From NCBI RefSeq assembly GCF_000143415.4, contig NW_003314278.1, forward strand, positions 2,134,404 through 2,198,403: a stretch of DNA of 64,000 nt. The letters are read 5' to 3'. Shown here piece by piece: positions 1 to 11,455 of the stretch (position 1 is its first letter; the number at the start of each line of letters is the position of its first letter). The stretch comes from Selaginella moellendorffii. Taxonomy: Eukaryota; Streptophyta; Lycopodiopsida; Selaginellales; Selaginellaceae. A model generated the notes under the pieces. The model saw nothing but the letters and a program-made list of their open reading frames with translations. It was not told where the DNA came from and ran no database searches. Position numbers and translations under genes: made by a program.

Positions 1-2
1 AC

Positions 3-3000
3 GAGGACTTGTGCACGACTCTGAGAGCTCGTGCGCTATTGAAGGATTGGATCTTCGAGCAAGTGGCCGTGGAGAGGGTGAGCATCGACACCACGCAAGA
101 GATGATGGAAGCGCTGGAGTTGTCAAATGAAGACATCGACGAGTACGTGAAGGGGGCCCCCAAGTTCATCGATCTGCTGCGGGATGCCACGAAAAGTAAA
201 GCTGAGAAGTTGGATCAGTATCCAAATTTCATTAAGATTGATGTCGACCGCCGGCTTCAGAAACAGCTCGACCCCGCAGCAGAGGCCTATCGAGAACCTT
301 ACCGGGTATACTTGAATTCGGATGAGGATCAAAGGTGGAGGAGCATCGTTTCCCGCGGAGATGAGCAGGTCAAGAACATCTTTTGTGTGATGGACTTCAC
401 AAACGAGGAGATCACTCATGCAGACGAAGTCAGCTCCATCATTGACTTAATGGTGGGACTTGCGGAGGTGGAATCTTCAGTCCACTATATGATCTACGAC
501 TCCGAATCCTATCACAAGTTCTGGAAGGCCTTGAACGAGGTGAAGGCTCGGTTGAAAGGCAAGGAGATGCGGGAGATCCATGGGATAATGGCTAAGAAGA
601 AGATACCGACGAATGTCCGCATCTTCACACTCGCCCTTGTTATTGGTCCTGCAGCAGAGTGGGACTGGAGTGACTTCCCAGCTTCGTTCAACAAGGCCAA
701 TCGAATTGATCTGAGGGAGGTCAATTTACCCGTGCCTGAGGAACTGAAGACGGCTATGGAGCTTTCGAATCCAAAGAAAGCTCCAGGTGCAGCATGGGAA
801 ATGCTCAGCTGGGTCTTCAACGCAATAGCGGGTGGGTCATCTGCTTCCGACTCCAAGGGCAAATGCGTTGTCGAGTACAACTGCGGCGGACTATTCTTTC
901 GAGCCGCACTACTCAAGGGTGTCCCTTGTGTTGCGGTGACAAACTCCATTGAAGAGATGACTTCAATGGAGCATATAATTACAGTTGCCAAAGAAAAACA
1001 GTATCTTCTCTGCGAACCTGGTGAGTACACACTTTAAGTTTAAATGTTATCTCACAAGCTCTGTATGCAGGAGCATGGCCACCCCCAGATGCTGAAACGG
1101 CGTTAACAGCTACTTTTGAAGATACCCATGTTGGGCCGAGCTCACAACCTGCACAAGGTAAGGTCACGTGAGGCCTCACGCCATTTTGATTATAGATCGT
1201 TGTGAATATTTAGACACGAGGACTGAAAAGCGCACTGGTGGCGCATCGAAGAAGGACAAACAGAAAAGCAATAGGAAAAAAGGAGGTACAAATTATATTT
1301 GCAATGGCGTGTGGTCTCATGCCATTCCTTGCAGGAGAAACTTCTTCAAAGGCAAAACAGGCAAGCACCAGCCAAGCTCAAACTGACAGTGGTCATAAAA
1401 AGCGAAAGCACGTTGGACAGTCGTCGAGATCAGAGGCGTTTGATTCGAAAAGGAAGAAGGGCAACGAAAAGATGATAGGTAATGCCTCGCGGTTATGGCG
1501 TGTGTGCTCATGCCATTCATTGCAGATCAAGGGCTGAGTGAAAGCAGGCAGTCACCACCTCATGACTCAGATTCCTATGGCGGACTCCCCTTCCCCAATC
1601 TCAATGGAGAGGTACAATGGATGAGGGAAGCTTTTCAAGGCAGGGCCACGTTTTTCTCATCTCGTCGTCTTCGAAGGGTGCAAGAACGTGCAGAAACCAT
1701 GTTAAGACAGTCGGGTGAGGATACGGTCCTAGGTCACGCACTAAAACAAGCTATGGATGTCTTGTATTTTGAGATGGAGACTCGGCCAGATGATTTTCCC
1801 AAGATGGTCCTGGAAGAACAAGCCATCCAGCCTGAGCAGCCTATGGAAGAAATGCAGGAGGGGGATGAGGAGCCAGAGAAAGATAATGAGCAAGAAGAGC
1901 AGAAGGACGAAGAGGAGGACAAAGAAGAGGAGGACAAAGAAGAGCAGGACGAAGAGGACTTGGATGGTCCTCACAATGGTGACGATCACAATAACGACGA
2001 CGACGATGATGACGACGATGGCCAGCCTGAGGTGGCCAAAGAGCGGCGGAGGAAGGTCATACAAGACAAACCATCAGGTAAATAATAATACATCCATTCC
2101 TAACCTTTTACCATTTCTAACATTGTCCATGTAGGTCGCAGAGCAAATGGTAAGTAGAGATTATTCAGTTGAATTTACAAACTCTAGCCTTTAGTGTCGA
2201 GGAAGGATAGTGCCAAGCAAGGGTCGAAACGTATGTCCAATCCTTCAGAATCAGCAGTGCGCTCAAGTGATATCGGTCCTAGTTCCTCAATAGCAGTTGA
2301 TGGTAAATACAGTATAGTCGATTCAATGTGCTAATGAGTTTGTTTTTAGTAGCACGGGAGGATACCATCTCAATCGAAGGGAGATATTTGGACATGCATA
2401 TGGATCCGCCAGTGGACTCTACTTGGCTGCAAGAGTCATCAGAGCTGGTGGAGGCCACTATCCATATCAACGCCAAGCAAGCTGACCACGCTCCACTTGA
2501 TGCTGCCCATACCACTGAGTCAATCTTGTCCACGTATCCAACTGACGGTGACCAGGCGCCATTGGACCCACATGAGGCCGCCCCAGCCGCCGAGCCGGTC
2601 GTATCCTCATTTCCAATGGACTCAACGTGTGCCCAATCGTCTGACTACGCGCCGTTGGAACCTCCCTACACCGCCCCTACTGCTTGTTCGGTCATGTCCA
2701 CTTTGCCAACGGAGGCACCAGCTGAAATGGCGTGTGATCACACGCCATCGGAACCACCCCATGCCACTGTTGAGCCAGTTGTACCAGAGTCTACAGCTGA
2801 AATGGCATGTGCCCACACGCCATCGGATGCGATTGACCCCACATTGCAGAGGAGAGTATTTCCGCCCTTCACGTTTCCTCGACCAAAACCCTCTCAACGA
2901 CCATCGGGAGCAACATTCGCTAATATTGTAGATGGTAAAATTGACTTGTACCATTTTTTATGCTGACGCATTTCATTTCAGAGTCACGGCGAAGGTACTG

Positions 3001-3844
3001 TATCGTTTTTGATCTGAACGGTGTCCTTTTCTCCCATGAGCGTGGCTCGTCCTCGAATGTCATTGCACCCTCCAAAGCCTGTGGTCGCAAGTTGGTCAAA
3101 AGAGACAGATTCACATTAATCACACGGGAGAAACTGCGGGATCTAATAATGACCATGCGACACTTAAAACAGAGGGCCGGGTTCAATTTGCAATTGGGAG
3201 TTTGGACATCCATGATGCGCCACAATGCATTAACGTTGCTACAGATGATGCACGATCAGACGCGAGTAATATTACCATTTGACTTTCTCCTAACGCAGGA
3301 GGATTGCTTGACTATGGTCCATGTGAGGGGTAGCAAGCCCATCTTCGTCAAGCCAGAGGCTGTAGTGATGAACCGGACTGCTAGCTCAAGTGAAATCCTC
3401 ATCATCGATGACTCGCCGATTAAAACTGCAGCGAACACGCACACATATGCAGTGCACCCCATCTCTTGCAGTATGGAAACTAGGGAGAAGAAACCGTATG
3501 TTCTGGGGGACCTTGCAAAACGGCTTGGAGCGATGGTGATAGAGAACCGGCCAGTCCAGGAGGTGGCTGCAGAAATCAACCAAATGGCAGATGGAACGGT
3601 ATATCAGAAGCCATTTGATCGGACAGACACCAGTCATCATTTATGGCATGTATATTGTCTAGCCAAGCACTATCCGCATCTCCATAATCTGCTCAACCGG
3701 ATGGGTTCTTCGACCACTGAACATGAGCGTGGACATATTAGAGAAGAGATGGCATTACTATTGGGTTTAAATCCTGATAGTGTGGAGAGTGATGAAATTC
3801 CAAGATTATTGTATAGGCGTTGGAGGCAAAAAATAACAGTCTGA
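3..3844 (+). CDS. Multidomain transposon cargo protein (methyltransferase-like region, acidic linkers, FCP1-like phosphatase domain), 5'-partial
   Basis: I model nine exons: 3-1020, 1071-1157, 1196-1285, 1335-1478, 1526-2077, 2135-2149, 2195-2302, 2350-2934 and 2982-3844. Every intron is GT-AG, every junction is phase 1, and the joined frame is open for about 1,150 residues. Exon 1 is helical and ends in a glycine-rich stretch (NCGGLFFRAALLKG) that resembles the SAM-binding end of bacterial N6/N4 DNA methyltransferases; no clear catalytic DPPY motif is visible, so this is a weak inference. Exons 2-4 are basic (KKDK, SKRKKG). Exon 5 ends in a long D/E tract. Exon 8 holds five diverged repeats around A/T-P-L/S. 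Exon 9 is an FCP1/NIF-type HAD domain: VFDLNGVLF (motif I, with Asn where most members have the second Asp), GVWTSMMRHNA, and ILIIDDSPIK (acidic motif). Substrate unknown. The 5' part lies outside the window. Confidence 0.75.
1286..1334 (+). other. Short intron carrying the 24-bp element palindrome next to its 3' splice site
   Basis: GTACAA...TTGCAG, 49 nt. About half the intron is the semi-palindrome at 1303-1326 (arms AATGGCGTG and CATGCCATT), which ends 8 nt before the splice acceptor. The next intron (1479-1525, palindrome 1494-1517) has the same geometry. Confidence 0.7.
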
Positions 3845-4286
3845 GATGGCATGTATTTATTTAAAAATGTAACTTATTATGGCATGGTGTTCCATGCAAT
3901 TGTATTAATATTAAAAGACAATTCTTTGAGAGGATTTGCATTATACTAGAAGTGTTACAGCATGTTATTGGAAGTCTACGAAGTTGTTTTATTAATAATG
4001 GGAAAGTAAAGATTGAATGGGGACTTGGGCTCCACCTAGACTCGGAGCAACTGAGCCAATATTAAAAGGATGGAAAGAAATTGGACGACGATGACAAGGA
4101 GAAGAGAGAGGTGAAGCAGTGGCAGGGGGAGGAGAAGTGATTGAGTAGACATTTCCTTGTTTAAAATAAAATGGCATGTGCCTCAATGCAGTTGAATTTT
4201 GTTATATTTATATACTATATAAAGGTTTGGAAACCTTATTTTACAAGTGGGATAATGACAATTCCCACTTTAACGAAATAGAGCTT
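3845..4286 (+). other. 3' non-coding end of copy A
   Basis: After the TGA at 3844 the sequence holds a degenerate palindrome near 3877-3900, an A/T-rich stretch, another weak palindrome near 4168-4190, and the 24-bp terminal inverted repeat at 4263-4286. No ORF of interest. Confidence 0.6.
4263..4286 (-). repeat. 3' terminal inverted repeat of copy A
   Basis: Read on the minus strand it begins AAGCTCTATTTCGTTAAAG and matches the 5' TIR of copy B (13563-13586) at 23 of 24 positions. Confidence 0.8.
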
Positions 4287-7200
4287 TTAAGTAAGTGTTA
4301 GCAACGTCTTATCGATATCTCAAACCCAAGAGACCAATCCAAAGCAAATCACAAAGAACATGTGGTATTGCGAAAAGCTATAAGCCATCAAAGAAAATAA
4401 CTAACTATCATGAAAGATCATCAATCATCCCCTCAATAAAGAGTTATATAATCATCGTCTAAAAAGGAATCCACCATCCCAAAGAATGGCAGATCATTCC
4501 ATACCAACAATAATCAAGCAAAACCTTTTGACAAGGATAATGAATTATCCTAGATGACAGTCAATCATCACCAATGATTGCTAGATGCAAATACTAACTT
4601 CAACATCAAAGCTAAGAGCCAAAATGCCTTCCCTAACAACTTCTAACAAATGGAACAATGAGCATAAAACTCAAAGAACCAAAAGCTTGAAAAAGCCTCT
4701 AACCAAGTCTTGCCTAATAATGATCACAAGTCTCATAGAAGCTAACTTCAATGCGAAAGAAGAAATCGTGATGCAACTCACAATATTTTCCTCAACACAT
4801 CCATAAGCCAAACTTCATAATGCTAAAGCTAATGAAGAGTATATATGCATCAATCCAAAAGCTAAGCATAACGAAGCTATGCTCAACAAGTGATCATCAA
4901 ACAATCCTCCATGAATCCATCTATAGCAAGACATAACTCACTTCATAATAAGCCCAAAAAGAATCATTAATGATCGCTATATCCCGAACTCAAATCCAGC
5001 AAGGACTCAACATTCTAATATCGATCACTAACTCTTCCTCTCGTAGAGTTAGCATAGTCTACGACTAAATCACTTTTCAAGGAAAAGCTAAAGCTCAACC
5101 CTCTACTAAATAATCTCCTCTAAAACACAACTAACTCAACTTGCCACTCAGTTTGTTTGAATGTCAAATAGTTGCTAACTAGCAAATGCACGAATGTTAA
5201 CAACACAAAGCTATAGCCAAATCATCAACACTATCTTTATCAAGACTAATGAAACTCAATATCAATCTTATGGAGAGACATCTCATTTCACTTGAATCTC
5301 AATATCAACAATGTTAATGACAAAGCATCACTTCAATGCCATCAACACCAAAACAAAGCTAAAAGAAAGCACAAGTGAATCACCACTCAAAACTCTCCAG
5401 CAACCAAGCTAACCAAAGTCGAAGATACCTTAGTCAGTATCCGAGACCAATCCTCCAACAAAACTCAGTTACAGATAACACTTCATCAAGGAGTGATTCA
5501 CCACGTCCAAGATTCAATGAAATCCAACACTATGGACTAGATGTAACCAAATGATATCGACAGAGGTAGAGTCGACATATCAACATGGAAAAACCATATA
5601 AGTCTAACGACATGATCCTCCACAACATCATCCGGTAAAGCAAGCCCATCATTGCTAAATCATCATCGAGCGAAGCAAGTATCAACAATCTTTGGCAAAA
5701 TCTACAAGCAATCACTAATTGCAAAGCAACCAACAATCACTCTTCAACTTGTCTACACAAGACCCAAACACTAACTCATGTCATCGAGTCACATACTTGT
5801 CCAACATGAACACAATACCCCAGGTACGAGATAAAAGTTTATAGACAAGCACAAACTAAATGACCACTCGAATCCAACTCAACCGCAATAAGCTCACTAA
5901 TGCATTTAGTCAATGGCTCTGAGCATGCCTTGAAGATGCTAGCTATGTGATCATCACTCAGTCAAAACTAAAGTGAAGACCATGAGATGGACTCATATCA
6001 GTACATAACCTCCTCATAGACATAGCTATAGTATGGGTACCAACATCTCAACCTCAAACAACTAAGTTGGACATCACCATCCTCAGCCAAGGCACAGGGC
6101 CACCAAGACTAAGTCAAGATCAGTGAAAGCTCACTACTCTCATAGAGTCTAAGCGAAATGCAAGGTGCAACCTACCACTGAGCATAATGCTACAAAAGAA
6201 AGCCACAAGAGTCACCCTTCTTAGAAAAGTGCAACGGCCACCTTTCTACACCAACTCCAGACTCTATCCAACTCAATTGTCTTAGCCCCAAAAATCAGCA
6301 TCCCTTTCAGGTCGCATCATACAAACTACTTACTAAGGTTTAAGCCAACCGAAGCCAACTTCAACCCCTTCAATAGTTTGTACTGGCTTACGAAAACGGA
6401 ATGGTTTTCGAGCAAAGTGACCAACAGATCAGCCATTAGAAAATTCTAAGAAAATTTGTGGAAAATTTTCCATCCTAGAGAAAGAATGACTCTCAGTCCA
6501 AGAATGCAAACTTTCAAGACTCATCCAACTTCCTTCTACTAACAACTTCACATAAGTTCACCTCAACACAAATTCTCATGATCCATCAATATGCTTAAGC
6601 ATCAAACATCTTTGCCCATCTAACTGATATCCAACACTGACATCCACAAAAATGCAAAATGAATATCCAAGGTTTGATCATGAAGACCATATCTCCAGAT
6701 TTCCACATTGCACTAACACTCTTTTTCAACTATCTTCAAGATCCAATGTGAAGCCAAAACACTAACAAGAAAAATGACATGGAAAATCAAGCTCTTAAGA
6801 AAATTCTTCATTACTCGAATCAACAATGCCACTTCCACTAACACAAGTGTTAGTGACGTTAATGCCCCAACTACACATTTTCTCCATTCAACAATTTACT
6901 CCAAGTGCTAACGGATTAACCGATGAGTTATAGCAAATGAATGCTATAACCCTTTTCCAACACCTTAATGGGCAAACTCTAGGAAACAAGGTACCTACTT
7001 AAGCTTAGCATAATGGACCACTATCGAGAATCCAGTCAAGGCTACTACAATGCTACTTTATGCAAGTAGACTAGTTTCACCATCAACCACTTTGGGGTTG
7101 ATCATCGTTTAACCAAGCAACTTCGTAAACACATTGCTCATTATCACATGGATATGATATAAATCACAATGACTTGATCATCAATCAAGCAACATTATGA

Positions 7201-8259
7201 GCAATGCCCATGTCACTACTGCAAAGGTTTATGTGAATATCAAGTGCCAACTCGATTCAACAAAATGCAACATAAATGCCACACCCCATCAATAGAGATT
7301 TACAACACCTAACACCACTAACTTTTGTTCACAACACGGACAAGATCATGCCACTCTCTTTCCGACCAAACTCAACATTAATCCAACACCAAGCTACTCA
7401 AGGAGCAATAACAAGGTTCCTTGGAAAAGAATTGAGCATTGCAACCCAAGTCTTCCAATAGCAAGCCTAGACAAAATGGTATAGCACTTCACTGCTATCC
7501 ATCCCACAACTCACCACTTGCAAGACTATCATGTCCAACATACATCAAGGTAGGGACTCTTGATTGCATAATGTGAACACAAGCAATGAGTTAACACCTC
7601 GTTGCAAATCATCTCTCCAAGAAGAGAAAATAATTTACGTGTTTGATCCTTCGTCCCCGATGACTCTCTTTTCGGTCTCATCTTTGACCAAACCTCAATG
7701 TTGCTTTTGCACTGCCTTCAGTTCAATCCAAGAAAAGTTTATGAGAGAGCATGGCAATGACTACCTGAACCAATAGACTAATCCCTACAGTCTTGGTTGA
7801 TTCACTTGTAATCATGCCTAGGAAGGATCCACTAGTGCCGTGCTACACAGCTACAGACCAACCTATTTGCCACTCATAGCAAACCCAGGGAAGGTTTACT
7901 TTCTCCCATGGTACAAGGAACAACTCATGGAACCATTGGAACTCATGGAACCACTAATATGCTAACATTAATCCTGCCAACTCAAAGTGTAACCTCAAGC
8001 TGCTAATGTGCCTCACTCACAAGCCCAAGCACAAACTCGTGCAAACGGAACGTCTCAATCCATCTTATGAGCCCAAGAGCAAGCTCATATAATACGGTAC
8101 AAAACGGTAACCGAAACCATACCCAAGGAACGATTGTGAAGTCTTTGCACCCAAACATGTACCCATTCGGATCATCGTTTTCATCTCTACGTATGCAACG
8201 AGACTAGTTGCCCAATCTCATTGAATAGTACTCGCTGAGACTCATTCTCTGATACCAAA
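4287..8259 (-). mobile_element. Internal region of a non-autonomous minus-strand LTR retroelement
   Basis: This 4-kb block has no convincing coding sequence on either strand; the longest ORFs are 60-75 codons and match no gag or pol motif that I recognise. It abuts the LTR at 8260-9361. At 8247-8259 it carries the reverse complement of a tRNA-iMet-type primer binding site (TCTCTGATACCA, i.e. TGGTATCAGAGA on the minus strand). That places the start of a minus-strand element here, reading leftward. The left end is interrupted by copy A of the TIR transposon. A large LTR element with no coding capacity fits a LARD-type derivative. Confidence 0.65.
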
Positions 8260-9361
8260 TGTAGCGCACGTGGTTTTGACCCCTTATTCTATGGTGATTT
8301 ACCATAGGATAACACCATGAAGCGGAACCTAAACCCTCTTTATGCCATGTGACACATGCCATGTGTCATATGCCACGTGTCCAAAGGACAATAGTGTGGA
8401 ACCCGAGGTTCAAGGCCTTGGGCCACTGAACGAAGGAACGATGCCAAACTCCCAAGCATGGAGCCAAGGAGGGATAGAACCAAACCACAGAGCAACTTCT
8501 GAGCATACAGCCCAAGGAGTGAAGGGACAGGAGCCCGGAGCGACTTAGAATAGTCCTGGAGTAACCAGCATCCTAATGCTAGGACCAGCACGCAAAACAA
8601 AGCCAAACGGAGTCTGGCGCTATTTCGGCATACCGGTGGCCTAACATGAGGACATGGGTACTTCACCAGCTAGCATGGAATGGAACTTGGGCTTAGACCC
8701 AAGCCAGACGTAGAACAAAGACAAGCACGCAAGCAGGAGCTACACTATACCTTAGGTTGGTCGGCCATGCTCAACCTACCCACTATCCTTACTATACATT
8801 TGGAACCCCCCATAGGCCCCCCCCCCCCCCCCCCCCCCCTTGAGGAACACACGCTTTGGGCTTTCACCCTAAGCCTCCCTTAGTATCAGGAGAATTTGGA
8901 TACGGGATGAACACCATTGTGTTCAGGCCAATCTCTATATACCGTAGATATGCCAAATGAGCAAATCTAGACACTTTTCATAAATAGCATTTGGGACCGA
9001 AATGAGACTAACACAAAGGGCATGATAGCGAGGGTGTTTAGTAGACACAGTAGGCTATCATCTAACGATATTGAGGGACTAATCTCAATACGCAAGGGTT
9101 CTTGTCAAGCCAGTGCAAGACAGAGCAAAAGAGAACTAAGAGCCAGGCCGAGTATGCTCAGCTAGAAACACATAGGAGTTCCTACCTTATGTCCATCTTG
9201 CTAAGTACAGGTGGTAAGCCCAGTAAACTAACACTTGAACAAGAGGGGCTGCTAAAGGGAACGAGCAATACCGACCTCCTGCCATCGTGGCAGTAAGGTA
9301 AGAGTGTCCGTAAGGACTAGTCGACAGGTAACTTTCGATACCCAAAGTCACATGCGCGACA
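8260..9361 (-). repeat. LTR of the minus-strand retroelement
   Basis: On the minus strand it starts TGTCGCGC and ends GCGCTACA (TG...CA) and is followed directly by the primer binding site. It is homologous over its whole length to the solo LTR at 53510-54671. It contains an uninterrupted run of 23 C at 8817-8839. Confidence 0.8.
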
Positions 9362-9502
9362 ATTCCTACAGATATGCATAGGAGGCCAGCAAGAAAAGGT
9401 AAGGAAATTAAATTTATTGGTACCATCTCCAAGTAGAAGTAAGGTAAAATAAACTTGGCTTAAACACTTGAGTGTGAGATTTTCTTCACAAAGTATATCA
9501 TT

Positions 9503-9748
9503 GTGCTTGCAAAGGAGTATATACTCAAAACAAAAGGTGGAGAGTACACAATTGTTATTCAAGACTTTTCTTTTTGCACATGTCCAGACTTTACGAAGCA
9601 TGAGGAACATGGGAAGGCATATACTCCTTGCAAGCATACGTACTACATTTTCATCAACATCTTGCACCAAGATCCTAAAGTGGATATTCATATATACCAA
9701 GCAAGCCTTACTATTGCCGAGTTGCAAAAAACTTTTGGAGCTAATTAG
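9503..9748 (+). pseudogene. Orphan SWIM-type zinc finger fragment
   Basis: An 81-codon frame contains CTCPDF followed about 15 residues later by PCKH, which fits the SWIM zinc-finger pattern CxC...CxH. SWIM fingers are typical of the C-terminal part of MULE (MuDR-type) transposases and of FAR1/FHY3 proteins derived from them. There is no ATG at the beginning of the frame (it opens with GTG) and no transposase core nearby. It is most likely a relic of a MULE or a gene fragment, but a missed exon of an expressed gene cannot be excluded. The zinc ligands are intact. Confidence 0.4.
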
Positions 9749-10675
9749 ACTTTCTAGAACTTTTGATGTTTATTCTCTATCAATAATATAAACTAATTAT
9801 ACCTTACATAATTAATTAAAATATTTTATTATTTCACTTTTCATTTCATATACTTGCGAGTGTTCTTTTTGCAATACTGCCCATAATATTCGTGAGTCTC
9901 TATTTTTGTCTTTACCATCTCAAAAAATATTTTATGGTAGTCTTTCGGGTGCATGATGTTGCAATGTGTTGTGAGAGTATATGTACCATTATAGTTTTTT
10001 TTTTTCCTTTCAAATGGTTATATGGCCTTATATAGAATCTTAGTTTAAATTTAATAATTTTAAAATTCTGACAAACCTAACATTTACTAGCTAGAAAGCA
10101 CAGAGTACAAATTTAAAGAAGTGACAAGAATACTCTTTTTGCAAACATTTTATTTTATATTCAAACAAACGGCCCTATCATTACATGTAGTAAATATTTA
10201 AATTATTAGAACAAGAAGTGTCCTTTAGAACATTTTTATCTATATAATATATAGAGAGTTATGAAATTATTAGGTTCACTATAACCTTAAAATTTTAAAG
10301 TTTATAATATTTGTACTAAATTACAATTGAAAATTGAGCTCAACTTGTGAGCTCAACTCTTTAACTCGTGAGCTCAAGTATGGTCCACGCTCTTATCCTT
10401 GAACTTAGGCAGTAGCAGCATCAACCTCCATTGGAACAAGACTATCTCCCACTTTAAGTGGAGCTAAAGAACGTGTAACAAGAAGTGGGAAACGCAATGT
10501 CTCATAAAGTTGTGCCAAGCGATGAGCATATCAAGGGTGGCTGGAGCAAGTGCATGCACAAGTCTTACCAAATCATGATAAAATGCTGGCCATAACATTC
10601 CCAACTTGATTGGCTCCGATATATTTGGCTCTGCATGAAGCAAGAAGCTTCAGAAACAAATGCCAAATTGCATCA
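9749..10675. other. A/T-rich stretch without recognisable features
   Basis: I see no coding, RNA or structured repeat signal here. Confidence 0.5.
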
Positions 10676-11218
10676 CTAATTCAAATAACCTTTGATGAAG
10701 ATGATGCAATTATGAAAAACATCATCACAATTGTCGATATGTCCAAATGCACATTTAAAGATATCTAGTAAAATATTCCAATTTGTATGACTAGCTACGC
10801 TCAAACCATTGTACCATTGCAGCACTATCCTTTGAAGACATGTGGGAAATTCACACAAATGCTGTGCATCATCCCAAGAATGATATGTGGCAATTACTGT
10901 AAAGTGATCAAACCAATAATACACATCATCCCCAAGATTCCCATGGAAAACTCTAGCCAACCACAAAGGTTGGCAATAAGAGCAAGAGGAACTGTACCAT
11001 ATGTCATGAATACTGCCATCAATTGAGTTTGATTGTTCAATTACAACCACATAGCATTGAGCAATTATACCAATTGCTACTCCAGAGTCAAAAGAGGAGA
11101 AGACTACTACTCTACTATAAAGATGAATGAAAAGGAAAAAACAAATGAAAGAAATGGTAAAGTTGGAAGGAAAGCTAGATCTAGATAATGCAAAACTAGA
11201 TTTAAACCAAAATCCCAA
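10676..11218 (-). pseudogene. Decayed Ty3/gypsy-type gag fragment
   Basis: The minus-strand frame contains a WYNGL...W..LLDIFKCAFGHIDNCDD block typical of plant gypsy capsid regions. It is homologous in inverted orientation to 12680-13060. No zinc knuckle or pol follows in frame. Treated as a relic. Confidence 0.55.
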
Positions 11219-11455
11219 AAAGAAAGAGCAAAAGAAAAGAAATGGAAAAAGCTGAATCTAGACAATGCAAAAGCTAAATCTAAACCAAAATCCCAAAAGG
11301 AAAGAGCAAAAGAAAATAAATGAAAAAAACTAGATTTAGACCATGCAAAAGCTAAATTTAAACTAAAATCCCAAAATGAAAGAGCAAAAGAAAAGAAATG
11401 GAAAAAATTGGATCTATACAATACAAAAGCTAGATCTAAACCAAAATCTCAAGTT
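11150..11455. repeat. Tandem repeat, about 80-bp unit
   Basis: Between three and four diverged copies. Each has a purine-rich block (AAAGAGCAAAAGAAAAG) followed by a segment like TAGATCTAAACCAAAATCCC. The reading frames through it are repeat artefacts. Confidence 0.6.

Larger units (their letters stand above)
1..4286 (+). mobile_element. Giant TIR DNA transposon, copy A (3' part only)
   Basis: This stretch aligns with 29263-33533 of copy B at a constant offset of 29262, dropping to 29247 after a 15-nt indel in the acidic coding region. The left end is cut by the window. The right end stops at the same base as copy B (GAGCTT), after which the two sequences are unrelated (TTAAGTAAG here, CCACCAAGG in copy B); that defines the element's 3' terminus. 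It carries the last nine exons of the cargo gene plus about 440 bp of 3' non-coding sequence. No stop codon or frameshift is visible in the coding exons, unlike copy B. The flank to the right is the internal region of a minus-strand LTR element, so this copy probably inserted into that element. Confidence 0.85.

Noticed and set aside
1495-2085. Acidic D/E-rich ORF as a separate gene
   Set aside because: It is exon 5 of the long cargo gene; its apparent start lies in an intron palindrome and the frames join by phase-1 splicing.
4287-8259. Possible small genes in the LTR element interior
   Set aside because: Only short frames without motifs, starts or codon bias.
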